48,011 nt of DNA from Sporisorium sorghi. Lineage: Eukaryota; Basidiomycota; Ustilaginomycetes; Ustilaginales; Ustilaginaceae. The notes under the pieces were generated by a model, which saw only the letters and a list, made by a program, of their open reading frames with translations, was not told the origin of the DNA and ran no database searches. The position numbers and the translations under genes were made by a program. Numbering within the stretch: the first letter of the stretch is position 1; each line of letters starts with the position of its first letter. Positions 1 through 10,615 of this stretch are shown here, one piece after another. The stretch is from assembly GCA_023212695.1 (NCBI GenBank), contig JALCCG010000167.1, positions 1 through 48,011 on the forward strand. The letters are read 5' to 3'.

Positions 1-3000
1 TTGGACTGCCTTGGAAATTTCAAATGAGCTGCCTTCCAGCAGAGCCAGACACATCTCAAAAGTCAAACCCAGCCCTCGACAGGCTTGGAACCCTAAATTC
101 TCACACCAAGCTGTTATCCCATGCTTTGAGATGGACGCTTTGTTATTTTATCGCTTTGTCTCTTCGTTTTCGGAGACGAAGGACAGAAGGATGGGAGCAT
201 CGATGATGACGACTGAGAGAAGAGCACACGCAAAGCAACCAACTTGAGAGTCAACTCACTGCATGCTTTCTTCAGGACAGCAGCGTCTCCAAGCAAAGCT
301 GGGGCGATCGAGCTGCCGGCTGCCAGCAGCACATCCGAAGGAAATAGAGCACAATGGAGTCGCTTGCCATAAACGCGGAAAAGGACTGGCCGAATCTTTT
401 CAACGGGCACTCTGGCAAAGCTTCTTCAACTAACCCTCACCCCAACACCGGCGCAAGTCCATCACTGTATCAACACGGCATCACAAGACTTCGCTGTTCG
501 ATTGCATTCAGTCTTTTGCCTGCCCGAGGGACCCACATAGCTTGGCAAGTCAAGCCAGGTCGAGCCGAGAGAGAAGGAAGAGTTAGAGACAAGGCAAACT
601 ACAGGAACAAAGTATAAGCGACAGAGCTGTGCTGAAACAGACACAAAGACGGAACGAGCACCAGACTTGGCCTACTTGGGCGAGGCAGAGGCGACTTGCT
701 CGGGGTCGCAAGAGCCGTAGTCGAGACCTTCGACACTCTTCTTGCTTCGAGCCCTCGGAACGGTCAAGTGGCGTCCCTCTTCGTCCGATTCCGAAGAGAG
801 TTATTGACGCTCATCGACAGCGTCGACGGGCCCACAGGTCGAGCGTCATCAAGATAGTTGCCAGTGACGCTCAAGATTGACGCTAAGCTATTAGACTGGA
901 GTCAAATGACCCTCAATTGAACCCCTTCTCATACGTCAGGTCAATTGACCCCCTTCTCGTGCGTCAAGTAGACGAGATCCGTGGTGAGTGTCAAAGTCAA
1001 GAACCGCCAATAAGTATGTTGAAGAACCGTGCTGTGTCATAACCGTCTCAGAGAGACTGAATGTCTCGGTTCTCCTTCGCATGGAAAGGACATTGGGCTC
1101 CGAGCTGAGCTAGGGTACGAGGGTCCTCCTCTCATCGACTGCCTAGAGCATACAGTGCGCGCCGAAAGTGATCGTCTGATCAACACACCCACTGCCTTAC
1201 AGTATGGCATGAAAGCCTACGGGCTGGAGAATTCTACCCTGAGGACACGACTGCTCCGAAACGCAGAGAGAGCATTTTTGCTTCTCAGGCATCAGGGTCG
1301 AACTCATATCCAGGTCTTCTCCGAGCTGCAGCCTGCCTCATTAAGCGTAGCTAGGTCTCGCCCGGCTGACGAGACTGGACCAACACAGGCAGCAATCGCC
1401 GAGCCCCCCTCATCGACTGCGCCCACAACGCACATCACGTCCACCATCTATTTGGACGATCGAACCCAGGACAACACCTCGAGTCTACAGATGCAAGAGA
1501 ATGTTGATTGGTCCTTCTGCCAAGCCTACATTAGAGATCTTCGAGCCAGGATGTATGACAAAATGTCGAGCCGGGAGCTTCAGCTCCCCTGATCGGGACG
1601 TGAATTCACCTTCTCCTTTCGCAAGCGGCGTGTGACACTATGTATATGGTCATGGTTGTGAATGTGCGTCAGCAATTATGGGCTATCCCGATCTACAAAA
1701 AGGAAGGCAGGGAACCCTGCTCGCCTGCGAGTCAAGCTGCGCCGAAGCAAGCGGCCCGAATGCCGTTGAGCATCTTGTGCTGAGCGCACCACCAGAGTCA
1801 AGCGGGTGGACGAGCTAGTCAGAGTCGTGAGATGCGTATTGGTGATGGGACTATTCTTCGCCGCCTTCTCTCGACTCCTCACCAGTGATCAAAGTCGCGC
1901 CATCGTGCTCGCCGTTGAGCATAGCCTCATCATCATTCTCACCCCCGTCCAGAGCCGCACCACCTAGCGCAGCTTGGATCCTTTTCTCGTCGTCAGCTCT
2001 CGACTTGTCGCCGGACCAGCTCTCGATTTCTCGTCATATCCGAGCGACGCACGTAGGGTGGTCCCACTGATGCGAGAAGCAGACCAGACAGACTTTGTTG
2101 CGAATCACTTTCTCTGCTTCACAGACGTAGTGCACATTCACCCTTTTCCTTGGCGTTTCGTGTGCAGACTGAAACCTGTTGACCGAGGCTGGATACTGTA
2201 ATTTACAGTAGGAGGAAATACGCGCACAGTAACCCATTCTGAGTCAGAGACTGCGGCAATTTTTTTGCGCTGGCCTAATCAGCTGTCATCTGTGAGTCGT
2301 CAGCAGCATCCTCAACAACAGCGCAAGCTGTTCCGGCGCACGCCATGCAAGCGTGGGGATGAGAAGAGATTGTGCAGAGAAGAGATTCTGAGCCCACCGG
2401 AGTCGCTTCCAGACAGGTTGCGCAAATCTTTCAAGTCTGGAGCGTTCAGTAAAGGCCACCCTTTGTCTTGCAGACCCAATGCGCACGAGCAAAGCTGTGA
2501 GAGCCAGTCCGTAGCAAGAACGTGCTCAAAGTGACACTCGAGCGACAGAGAGTTGAGCTGCTGCGCACTTGAGCAACTTGAGCGATCCAGCACTTGGGCA
2601 AGCTACATGGACAAAGGGAGATCACAGCGAAAGAGTTGTCTCACTCGCCGAGTGAGTGTGCACAAAGCGTTCAACAGAGACTTCCTGTGCCGTTTCCAGC
2701 AAACAACCGCAAGAAGAGCGTCTGGTACGTGGGTGGTTACCAGCACAAGGGGGGTCTCTGTCGTGCCCACCAGGCTCGTACATTTATAGAAACCGTCGGT
2801 TCTCTGTTCTGAACGCATCCTTTCCTCCCAACAATTCCCACTCCATCTTGTGCAGCGAGCCTCTTTTCCTTCCGCTCTGCTCACGGCTTTTCGCTTCTTT
2901 ACCATCATCGACAGCGTACGTGAAAACTGCCCCATTGCCCGAGTAAGAAAGCAACACAGTTCTCCTCTCACGCGTCACGATTCTGAGGGTGCAATGTTGT

Positions 3001-3055
3001 CCACGATGATGATATTAGATTAAAGTAGTAGTTTCTGGCGAAGTGACAGCGGCTT
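1..3055. other. Intergenic region without a supportable gene
   Basis: About 3 kb with only short, mutually overlapping open frames and none that I recognise. The longest ATG-initiated plus-strand frame in the middle part runs from 1209 to 1592 (127 codons). It continues upstream without a stop to 1029 but has no ATG there. Its product has no signature I know and no convincing intron around it. The region also holds a degenerate 28-bp tandem repeat near 913-966 and several scattered copies of a GACGCT/AGCGTC motif between about 805 and 885. The right part (roughly 2700-3055) presumably contains the 3' UTR of the minus-strand gene that ends at 3056. A fragmented or unrecognised gene cannot be excluded. 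Confidence 0.5.
913..966. repeat. Two-copy 28-bp tandem repeat with a 12-bp palindrome at the junction
   Basis: Copy one (913-938) and copy two (941-966) are 26-bp segments that match at 23 positions and lie 28 bp apart. Both begin TCAATTGA and end in CGTCA. The junction forms the perfect palindrome GGTCAATTGACC (939-950). CGTCA resembles half of a CRE-type bZIP site, which is suggestive only. No gene starts close by. Confidence 0.6.
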
Positions 3056-4177
3056 CTACTTTGCTTCCTTGTCCGTTGGCAAATCCTCTGGCGGCGCCTC
3101 AAAGACGACGGTTGGGATGGGCACTGCGTTGGAGCCGGATGCAGCCGAGCCATGTTCAGTTGCCGAGGTGGAGGCCTCCTTTGCTGCGGAAGCGGAAGCT
3201 GTCGACTTGATGGAATCGCTACGCTGCAAGTTGGTGGTGGAACGCGAGCCGGAGCCCTTGTTGGCAGAGAGACGCTGGTCGAGCGCTTTGAGCGCCATAG
3301 CACGTCTGCGTTCGGCCTCGGCTCGTGCGCTGCCGTGTTGCTGAGTGTGGCCGGAGGCAGATTCCAAGTCGGCGTAGTCGCCGCCTGTCCACGGCTGCAC
3401 GACTCTGATCTTGACGAAAAAGTTGAACAGCGTCGTCGAGATGAACTGGACGACCGGATGTGCGATGGGCGGGAACCAGTTGACGAAAGCAAACGCCTCG
3501 CTTCGATCGCCCTTGTAGCCGGACTCGTTGACCTTGAAGAAGCGCAGGTACGCCCACGAGATGAGCCATCCGAACTGAATCAGGATCCACGGCGAGGTGT
3601 ATCCGATCAAGCACATGACGTTGCTGACGGTGACGTAGAGCATGGGCAGGTCCTTGACGCGGATCTTGAGCGCGCCGCTGAGCACCTGCACCTGGTGTTC
3701 GGGAATGAGCTGGGTAAAAGCGACGAGGAAGGCGGTCTGCAGCGCCTGAAGTCCGTGGAACTGGATGCCCCAGATGAGCAGCTCCTTGCGGAAGACGCCG
3801 AACAGAAGAAGCTGGAGCCCCCATGCGATGATGTTGCTGCCTACGAGAACGACCGCTGCGAACTTAACAAGCTCGACGGCACCCCACTGTCTTTCGAGGT
3901 AGCGTGCTGCCAGAGGAAGCGAGACGATCGAGACGAGGAACTCGAGCACGGACGATTCGCAAAAGCTCGAAGTGATGAGCGTCCATGGATACCAAAAGCT
4001 GGCGCCAGGTACGATAACGAGCCATGGGAATTGCACTGCGCTTATCGTGCCGAAACCGAGGCCGGTGCGCAGTCGCAAGAGGAAGAGAAGCGTGGTGAAC
4101 GCCAAGAGGGCGGCGGTCAAAAGACGTGTCCCCGGTGGAACATTTTGGAGGAGTGTGGACAGTGAGAACACCGCCAT
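3056..4177 (-). CDS. TMEM115/DUF1751 family multi-pass membrane protein
   Basis: This 373-residue protein belongs, by its sequence character, to the TMEM115 (DUF1751) rhomboid-like family of Golgi/secretory-pathway membrane proteins. I see several hydrophobic segments: residues ~15-40, a second after the FPWLVIVPGASFWYPWTL stretch (family-typical), then segments around 85-100, 105-130, 150-175 and 195-220. They are followed by a soluble Ser/Ala-rich tail from about residue 265. No rhomboid Ser/His catalytic pair is evident, as expected for this non-protease family. The chosen start is the ATG at 4177, which has A at -3 and G at +4 and begins just before the first membrane segment. The open frame continues 60 codons upstream to 4357, but that part is not family-like. 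The gene is transcribed in the same direction as SPB1, whose stop is 366 bp upstream. The precise molecular role is not established here. Confidence 0.8.
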   Translation of the reverse strand: MAVFSLSTLLQNVPPGTRLLTAALLAFTTLLFLLRLRTGLGFGTISAVQFPWLVIVPGASFWYPWTLITSSFCESSVLEFLVSIVSLPLAARYLERQWGAVELVKFAAVVLVGSNIIAWGLQLLLFGVFRKELLIWGIQFHGLQALQTAFLVAFTQLIPEHQVQVLSGALKIRVKDLPMLYVTVSNVMCLIGYTSPWILIQFGWLISWAYLRFFKVNESGYKGDRSEAFAFVNWFPPIAHPVVQFISTTLFNFFVKIRVVQPWTGGDYADLESASGHTQQHGSARAEAERRRAMALKALDQRLSANKGSGSRSTTNLQRSDSIKSTASASAAKEASTSATEHGSAASGSNAVPIPTVVFEAPPEDLPTDKEAK

Positions 4178-4542
4178 CGTTTCGACTGTGCTGCGTGTCC
4201 TCGTGGATGGCTGTTGTTCGCCTGCCGAACAAAAGCGTGATGGTGTTGTGAAGGTCAAGAAGATCGATAGAGACGCCTTCGCAAACTCAACTCGACTGTC
4301 CTGAGCGTTCGAGAGACGCGAAGCAAAGAAAACTCGCGCAGCGCTCGAATTTTGCAATTGTGTTCACAGCCAAAGTCTCACACAAAGAAAAAAATGCCGT
4401 CCAGCCTCGATTCTACGGTTTGTCGCCTTCAACACTAACGGACATAGCCGACACTGATAGCCTGCGATACGGTACGAATGCATTGATAATGAAATAGGGT
4501 GGTGTACAGAGATGCTAGGGGCAAGAGTGCGGGAAAGGAGGC

Positions 4543-7293
4543 TCAGTTGCGAGGACCGTAGCCCTTGGGAACCCGAGGCTTGGAGTTGGACGAGCCGATC
4601 TTCTTGCCGTCTCGTTTGGCTTTGCGCTTGTTGGCGCGCAGCTCTTTCTTCATGCGTGGATCGACCATCTTGTAACGACCCTTGGTGCCCTTGGGACGGC
4701 CCTTGAGACCGCGGTTGACACCCTTGGCGACGACGAGCTGCACCTCCTTCTTCTTCTGACCGCCCTTGACCGACTTGGCGAGCAGCTTGTTGATCGTGTT
4801 GGATTTCTCCTTTTCCGAGATGTCCTCGTTCTCGTTGATGGTCTCTGCCTTCTTCTGCGCCTTTTCGAGACGACGAAGGGCGCGCATCTTCTTTCGCGCC
4901 TTGGCTTCGGCGATCTTCTTGATGGGTCGAGCATCGAGCGCGCGTTGGCGTTCGCGCAGCGCCTGCATGGCTTCCTTGGTGATGGGGATGTTGGCCTTGT
5001 AGTGCTTTTGCTCGTCGTCGAGGAACCAGGTGGGGAGGCCGTCCTTGTCGACAAAATTGTGCTTGGAAAAGCCTTGGTCCATGAGGTCCTCCTTGGTGAT
5101 CTGGCGGTTGACGAGTGCCTGAGCGAGAGCGACAGCTTCGGCGGTCGCGAGGCCGTGATCCTTGATGCGCTTCTGCTTGCCTGCTTCTTCGTCCTCGGCG
5201 TCCAAGTCCCACTCTTCGTCGGGGATGGCGTCCTCCTCCTGGTCTTGCGGGACCACCTCGAAGTCGTCTTCCTCCTCGTCCTCGTCCTCGTCCTCTTCCT
5301 CTCCCTCCTCGTCTTCCTCGTCTTCCTCTTCGTCCTCATCTTCCTCCTCTTCCCAAGCGTCCTCATCCTCGTCCTCCTCGTCTTCTTGCTCTGCCGCATC
5401 CTGAAGCTCGAGGTCCTTGAAGAGCGGATTGTCGAACCAGATGGATGCCTCACGGCTCTGTTGCGCGCTGACAGCAGCATCGCTGACGAGGGTGTTGACG
5501 AGCGAGCGTTTTGAAGGCTTGGCGACGGCCTCAAGCGAGTCAGATGCGGCGCTGACGGGATCGCGCTTTCTCTTCTTGGACTGCTGCGCAGCTTGTCGCT
5601 CGAGACGTTGGTCTTGCTCATCCTCCTCGTCATCCGTGTCGAAAGTCTCTTCTTGCTCCTTGCGCTTCTGGACGAGGTCGTAGCCTCCTTCGCTCTCGTC
5701 GCTCATGTTGGCTTCGTCGTCGTCATCCTTGATGCCATGCCATGAATCGTTCTTGGCGTCTTTGAGGCGTGCTTCTCTTGCACGGAACTTGGCGTCGCGT
5801 TCGGACTGTTTCTGTTTGAACTCGTCGTAGAGCGCATCCATCTCGGCATCCAAGCGCTTTGCTCGTGCTTCCGGATCGTCTTCGTCGGTGGCATGCGAGC
5901 TGACAATGGTTTCGCTCTCGTCGTCCGAGACATCGGCTTGCTGGATGAGGGCCTTCTTCGACACTCGTTCTCCTGAACCGATCTCGAACATGTCGCCATT
6001 GCCGGCGCCGAGCTGGTCATCCATGACATCCATACCGATGTCCATAGGGGTGGTCATCTGGAGCTGCATCTTTAGAATCTTCTTCTGACGGAGCTCGTTC
6101 TTGCGTCGCCTCTCCTTGCGCGCTTTCCTAGCTGCCTCTTCGTTGAGCCTTGCGAGCTCGTCGTCGATCTGATCGTCTTCGTCCATCTCTTCGACCTCGA
6201 CGGTCTCGGTCTGCTCTGCGAGATCGTTGTGCTTGGACTTGGGCACGTCGAGGCCGAGTTCGAGACGCACCTCTTTGCGCCAGTTCATGAGGTTGCGGAA
6301 GTCCTTTTTGCCGAGCACTTTGAGATCGGAGCAGTTTTCGCGCATCTCGTCGGTGGTGTCGGCCATATCGAGCAGCTTCTTGCTCTCGTCGGACTTGAAG
6401 GAGATCTCGTTATACGAACCGAGCATGCCGACGACATCCTGGCCCTTGATGAAATCCATAGCGTCGAGGGAGTGGAAGAGGGTATAATCTCCATCGGCGT
6501 AACCTTCACGGTTCCTGCGGATCTTTTTGGGTTCAAAGACGCTGGCGTGGGCATTACCGGCGGATGTACCCTTGAGGCTGAGAGGTACACCGGCTTGCTG
6601 GTCTTCTGCGGCAAGGGCAGCGGGGTCGAGCTCCTTGAACACGTGGCGAGGGTCGAGGAACTTGGGGTCGATGCGGGCTGGGTTCTTGTAGCCTTGACAG
6701 ACGACGAAGATCTCTGCCGAGACGTTACGTGATGACGAGGGCTTGGTGGCCTCGACCTTTTTAAAGAGCTGGTTGAAGACCCAAAGGAGGTTGTTGTAAT
6801 CTTTGGAACGGAAGACCTTGGTGACAAAGGTGCCGCCTGCGTTGAGGAACTCGACGGCGAGACGCAGCGATTGGAGCGTGAGCTCGGACTGGGCGTAGGC
6901 ATCCTGCACCCAAGCGGTACCGACGTTGGGAGCACCGTCGTGGATGACAATGTCAGCCTTCCAGTCTTTGAGGATCTGGCGAAGTTGGTCTCTGCACTTG
7001 TAGGAGTTGATGTCTTCGGCGAAGGTGATGGTTCGGGGGATGGGTTTGATGGGGACGAGATCGACACCGACGATGAGCGAGTTGGCGGGCATGAACTTGC
7101 TGGCGACCTGGAGCCAACCACCGGGAGCGGCACAGAGATCGATGCAGCATCGTGCCTTTTCGAGAAAGTTGTACTTTTTGTTGAGCTGTACGAGCTTGAA
7201 GGCGGCACGCGAACGGTAGCCCTGTTCCTTGGCGAGCCAGTAGAACTTGTCGAGACGACCCTTGGCCGTCTTTTTCTCCTGCTTCTTACCCAT
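4543..7293 (-). CDS. SPB1: SPB1, 25S rRNA 2'-O-methyltransferase and pre-60S factor
   Basis: Spb1 is a nucleolar AdoMet-dependent enzyme that 2'-O-methylates the A-loop guanosine of 25S rRNA and is needed for 60S subunit maturation. The 916-residue product starts with an FtsJ/RrmJ-type domain (~residues 20-220). The AdoMet loop reads DLCAAPGGW (52-60), and the expected K-D-K-E tetrad is visible at K33, D119 (in HDGAPNVG), K159 (TKVFRS) and E194. Next come a DUF3381-like middle part, coiled and Lys/Glu-rich segments, and a long Asp/Glu run around residues 640-690. The C-terminal Spb1_C domain ends in a very basic tail (KGRPKGTKGRYK, then KKELRANKRKAKRDGKK). Length fits the fungal family. The single exon starts at an ATG followed directly by the conserved MGKK. 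SPB1 shares an 840-bp divergent upstream region with PRT1. Confidence 0.96.
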   Translation of the reverse strand: MGKKQEKKTAKGRLDKFYWLAKEQGYRSRAAFKLVQLNKKYNFLEKARCCIDLCAAPGGWLQVASKFMPANSLIVGVDLVPIKPIPRTITFAEDINSYKCRDQLRQILKDWKADIVIHDGAPNVGTAWVQDAYAQSELTLQSLRLAVEFLNAGGTFVTKVFRSKDYNNLLWVFNQLFKKVEATKPSSSRNVSAEIFVVCQGYKNPARIDPKFLDPRHVFKELDPAALAAEDQQAGVPLSLKGTSAGNAHASVFEPKKIRRNREGYADGDYTLFHSLDAMDFIKGQDVVGMLGSYNEISFKSDESKKLLDMADTTDEMRENCSDLKVLGKKDFRNLMNWRKEVRLELGLDVPKSKHNDLAEQTETVEVEEMDEDDQIDDELARLNEEAARKARKERRRKNELRQKKILKMQLQMTTPMDIGMDVMDDQLGAGNGDMFEIGSGERVSKKALIQQADVSDDESETIVSSHATDEDDPEARAKRLDAEMDALYDEFKQKQSERDAKFRAREARLKDAKNDSWHGIKDDDDEANMSDESEGGYDLVQKRKEQEETFDTDDEEDEQDQRLERQAAQQSKKRKRDPVSAASDSLEAVAKPSKRSLVNTLVSDAAVSAQQSREASIWFDNPLFKDLELQDAAEQEDEEDEDEDAWEEEEDEDEEEDEEDEEGEEEDEDEDEEEDDFEVVPQDQEEDAIPDEEWDLDAEDEEAGKQKRIKDHGLATAEAVALAQALVNRQITKEDLMDQGFSKHNFVDKDGLPTWFLDDEQKHYKANIPITKEAMQALRERQRALDARPIKKIAEAKARKKMRALRRLEKAQKKAETINENEDISEKEKSNTINKLLAKSVKGGQKKKEVQLVVAKGVNRGLKGRPKGTKGRYKMVDPRMKKELRANKRKAKRDGKKIGSSNSKPRVPKGYGPRN

Positions 7294-7739
7294 CTTGAGT
7301 GGTAGAAGCGGTGGGTGATTGGAAGGAGATGGTGAATGGGAAGCAACGATCGCTTGGCTGTTGCGCTGAATGAGTCGTTGACAGGCTCAGGCGCTCAGCA
7401 GCAGCAGCAGCAGCTTTCTTCCGCTTGCAGACGGCTCTCAAACTTTTTTTTTTTTTTTCCGCGCCAACTTCTGAAATTTCCAAAATTTTTGGAGAAAAGA
7501 AGCTGCAGCCACACGAGCGCTCGAAAAAGGTGAGGGACCCTGGATGCATTCGACTCGCACGAGAGATACGAGAGGTTGATGCTCAGCGCGTTGAAATTCT
7601 TCTGGCGAATAGAAAAAAAAAAAAAAAAAAAAGCCTGAATTACAAGAAGAAAAAAAAGAAGAAAAGCTCGAATTCAAAAGGAGAAGGCCGCAGAGAGGCA
7701 GAAGAACAAAGGAGCCAAGTCTGAGAAAGAAGAAGAAAA

Positions 7740-7781
<42 letters not shown>

Positions 7782-8133
7782 TCAAGTTCAACTGCGAGAC
7801 AGCAGAGACAGCGACACAGCAGAAGCAGAGACTCGTGACACTCAAAAGAGCGCTTTCCACTGCCAACACAGCACAAAGTCAATCGGCTGGTCGTCGCTAT
7901 CGACTCCTTTCTACCGTCACCCCTCCAACCATCTCCATCACAAAAAGGTCGTATAGACCCATCTTCGCACACTACGGCCGGCTCTTTTCATACAGCCTTG
8001 GCCGCCAACAGCTGCCCCCGGTTCGCAGATTCCACCCTCCTCGTACGGCCGCGAAACGAGAGGTTGGTCTTTTGATCCCATTGCATTCGCATTCTACCTT
8101 CGCGCCTTAGCCCCACCACACATCTCCGCCACC
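7294..8133. promoter_or_regulatory. Divergent SPB1/PRT1 intergenic region with homopolymers and (AAT)n
   Basis: This 840-bp region separates two divergent genes for ribosome assembly and translation initiation and must contain both promoters. It holds a T15 run (about 7444-7458), an A20 run (7613-7632) and a roughly 14-copy AAT/ATA microsatellite (about 7740-7782). The PRT1-proximal part is pyrimidine-rich and ends in a strong initiation context, GCCACCATG. I see no clear TATA box. Poly(dA:dT) tracts commonly exclude nucleosomes, so a shared open promoter is plausible; that is inference. Confidence 0.6.
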
Positions 8134-10371
8134 ATGCCTAGCGTAGAAGACATCACAAACGGCGTCGATGACCTCGACTTGATCGACGATGCCGACATTG
8201 ACTTTTCCGACATTGAACAAAAGTACTCGGTCAAGTTCGACGAGGGTCTCGACGATGTCATTGTCGTCGAGGGGGTCCCCGTCATCACCGAGTCGCGTCA
8301 GCAGAAGCTCTTCGAGACCATCCAGAAACGTTTCAAGTCCCACGCCGGCATCGACATTGCCGTAGAGGGCATGCACATCCCGTACGCCGACAACGGCGAG
8401 TCCAAGGGCTACATTTTTGTCGAGATGGCTTCCGCTGAGGACGCTGCCCAGGCCATTCGTCAGATGGACGGCTACGCCTTCGACAAGAAGCATCGCTTCT
8501 CCGTACACCGCTTCACCGACGTCGAAAAGTTCGCCAGCCTCTCCGAAACCTACGTGGAGCCCGCCGAGGAGGAGTTCAAGCCGCGCGAGCACCTCCGCTC
8601 CTGGCTCGCCGACGCTTCCGGTCGCGACCAGCTCATCATCTGCCGCGGTGACGACGTCGAGATTGCCTGGCACAACCGCTCCTCGGATCCTCAGGTCGAA
8701 CACAGCCGCCCGCGCTGGACAGAGAGTTACGTTCAGTGGTCGCCTCTCGGCACCTTCCTCACCACCTTCCACCGTCAAGGTATCCAGATCTGGGGTGGGC
8801 CCTCGTGCGAGCGTTTCATGCGTTTCCCTCACCCCGGTGCCCGTCTCGTCGATTTCTCTCCCAGCGAGCGATTCATGGTCACTTGGTCTCACGAGCCCAT
8901 CCAGGTCCCCGACAACGCCCCCATCGGCCCGCAGTTCTTTGGCCCCGAAGACGAGGGCAACCGCATCGCTGTTTGGGAGGTCCGCACCGGTCACCTCTTG
9001 CGTACCTTCCCCGTCCCGCAAGACGAGAGCGGCCAGCCCGGCCAGCTCAAGGGCTTCTCCTGGCCCTTCCTCAAGTGGAGCCCTGACGACAAGTACTGCG
9101 CGCGTCTCAACCCGGGCCAGGCCATCAGCGTCTACGAGACCCCTTCCATGGGTCTGCTCGACAAGAAGTCGATCAAGATCGAGGGCGTCGTCGATTTCGA
9201 GTGGTGCCCCATGGGCGACAAGGACCGCGAGCTCGCCGAGGCAGGCAAGCCCAACAAGAAGCCCAGAGACAACATGATCGTCTACTGGCAACCCGAGGTG
9301 GCCAACCAGCCTGCACGTGTCACTGTCATGGCCGTGCCATCAAGAACCATCTTGCGCTCCAAGAACCTCTTCAACGTGTCCGACTGCAAGCTTCACTGGC
9401 ACCCGCAGGGCGACTACCTCTGCGTCAAGGTCGACCGTCACACCAAAACCAAAAAGTCCGTGTTCTGCAACCTCGAGATCTTCCGCATGCGCGAGAAGGA
9501 GCTCCCCGTCGAGGTCGTCGAGCTCAAGGATCCCGTTACCGCCTTCGCCTGGGAACCCTACGGAACCCACTTTGCGCTCATCTCGAGCAACGACCCGCAG
9601 CTCGGCACTCCGGCACCGGGTATCACCATCAAGACGCAGCTCAACTTCTACCACCTGCACCCCAAGGGCGACTTCCGCCCGCTCAAGGTGCTCGACAACA
9701 AGACGGTCAACACACTCTTCTGGTCGCCGCGTGGTCGTCACATTGTGGTTGCGACGCTCGGCAGCTCGCAAAAGTTCGACCTCGAGTGGTACGACGTCGA
9801 TTTCATGCACGAGGTGCGCCAGGGCAACCCTTCGGCCGACCCCGCCGACGACGTCAAGCTGATCGGCACGGGCGAGCACTACGGCATCACCGACCTCGAG
9901 TGGGACCCCTCGGGACGCTACGTGGCCACCTCGGCCTCGGTCTGGCGCCACTCGCTCGAGAACGGCTTCGCCATCTGGGATTTCAAGGGCCAGGAGCTGC
10001 AAAAGCACATCCAGGACCGCTTCAAGCAGATCCTGTGGCGTCCACGACCGCGCACGCTGCTCACCAAGGACGACCAGAAGAGGGTTCGCAAGAACCTGCG
10101 AGAATACTCGAAGCAGTTCGAGGAGGAGGATGCGGCCGAGGAGTCCAACTTGGCTTCGGCCGAGCGCGAGCTGTACCAGCGCATCCTCGAAGAGTGGAAG
10201 GCTTGGCGTGGACGCGCCCGTCGCGACCTCGAGCAGCTGCGCGCCGATCTCGGTCGCGAGGAGGTGGGGCAGAGCGTCGACCACGCCAAGAAGCTCGCCG
10301 AAGAGGCGACCGAGGAGGTGCAAGAGTGGATCGAGGAGATCATCGAGGAGACCGAGGAGGTGCTCGCCTGA
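8134..10371 (+). CDS. PRT1: Eukaryotic translation initiation factor 3 subunit b (PRT1)
   Basis: eIF3b is the scaffold subunit of the eIF3 complex that recruits the 40S subunit and mRNA in the cytoplasm. The 745-residue product has an acidic N-terminus, an RRM at about residues 40-130 (including GYIFVEM as RNP1-like strand and the AAQAIRQMDGYAF helix-turn), and a WD40-type beta-propeller with the eIF2A-like region (~170-620). Blades such as GIQIWGGP, RIAVWEVRTGHLL and KGFSWPFLKWSPDDKY are clear. A charged C-terminal helix rich in Glu/Arg (~630-745) matches the segment that binds eIF3i and eIF3g in homologues. Length is near that of yeast Prt1 (763). It is a single exon with an ideal Kozak context (GCCACCATGCC). 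It converges with the SDHAF1-like gene 244 bp downstream. Confidence 0.97.
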   Translation: MPSVEDITNGVDDLDLIDDADIDFSDIEQKYSVKFDEGLDDVIVVEGVPVITESRQQKLFETIQKRFKSHAGIDIAVEGMHIPYADNGESKGYIFVEMASAEDAAQAIRQMDGYAFDKKHRFSVHRFTDVEKFASLSETYVEPAEEEFKPREHLRSWLADASGRDQLIICRGDDVEIAWHNRSSDPQVEHSRPRWTESYVQWSPLGTFLTTFHRQGIQIWGGPSCERFMRFPHPGARLVDFSPSERFMVTWSHEPIQVPDNAPIGPQFFGPEDEGNRIAVWEVRTGHLLRTFPVPQDESGQPGQLKGFSWPFLKWSPDDKYCARLNPGQAISVYETPSMGLLDKKSIKIEGVVDFEWCPMGDKDRELAEAGKPNKKPRDNMIVYWQPEVANQPARVTVMAVPSRTILRSKNLFNVSDCKLHWHPQGDYLCVKVDRHTKTKKSVFCNLEIFRMREKELPVEVVELKDPVTAFAWEPYGTHFALISSNDPQLGTPAPGITIKTQLNFYHLHPKGDFRPLKVLDNKTVNTLFWSPRGRHIVVATLGSSQKFDLEWYDVDFMHEVRQGNPSADPADDVKLIGTGEHYGITDLEWDPSGRYVATSASVWRHSLENGFAIWDFKGQELQKHIQDRFKQILWRPRPRTLLTKDDQKRVRKNLREYSKQFEEEDAAEESNLASAERELYQRILEEWKAWRGRARRDLEQLRADLGREEVGQSVDHAKKLAEEATEEVQEWIEEIIEETEEVLA

Positions 10372-10615
10372 GGAGCTTTTAGCAATGATCTGATCTGCGG
10401 CCGAGCCTGTAGCCGCATCCATCTGTATACTTTACGTCGGCAATGCTACTGATCGTGGCGCTCACCCATGACCTGTTTGATTTCCGCTGTGGCCGAGTAC
10501 GTCTCATCCGACAGTAGAGCGCGCAGCATTCACGCACGTGTTGGATACACTTTTGGATGGACATTTCGATTCTGCTGACTTGCGAGAGAGCCGTACCTAT
10601 GCGCAAGGGGGGCAT

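Noticed and set aside
1029..1592. 187-codon frame as a gene
   Set aside because: The upstream start is GTG; the first ATG is at 1209. No family likeness and no supporting splice structure.
5230..5400. Poly-Ser plus-strand frame
   Set aside because: It is the complement of the acidic Glu/Asp run in SPB1.
8107..9291. Long minus-strand open frame opposite eIF3b, and a similar one at 9340-10422
   Set aside because: Antisense shadows of the strongly biased PRT1 coding region; no family features.
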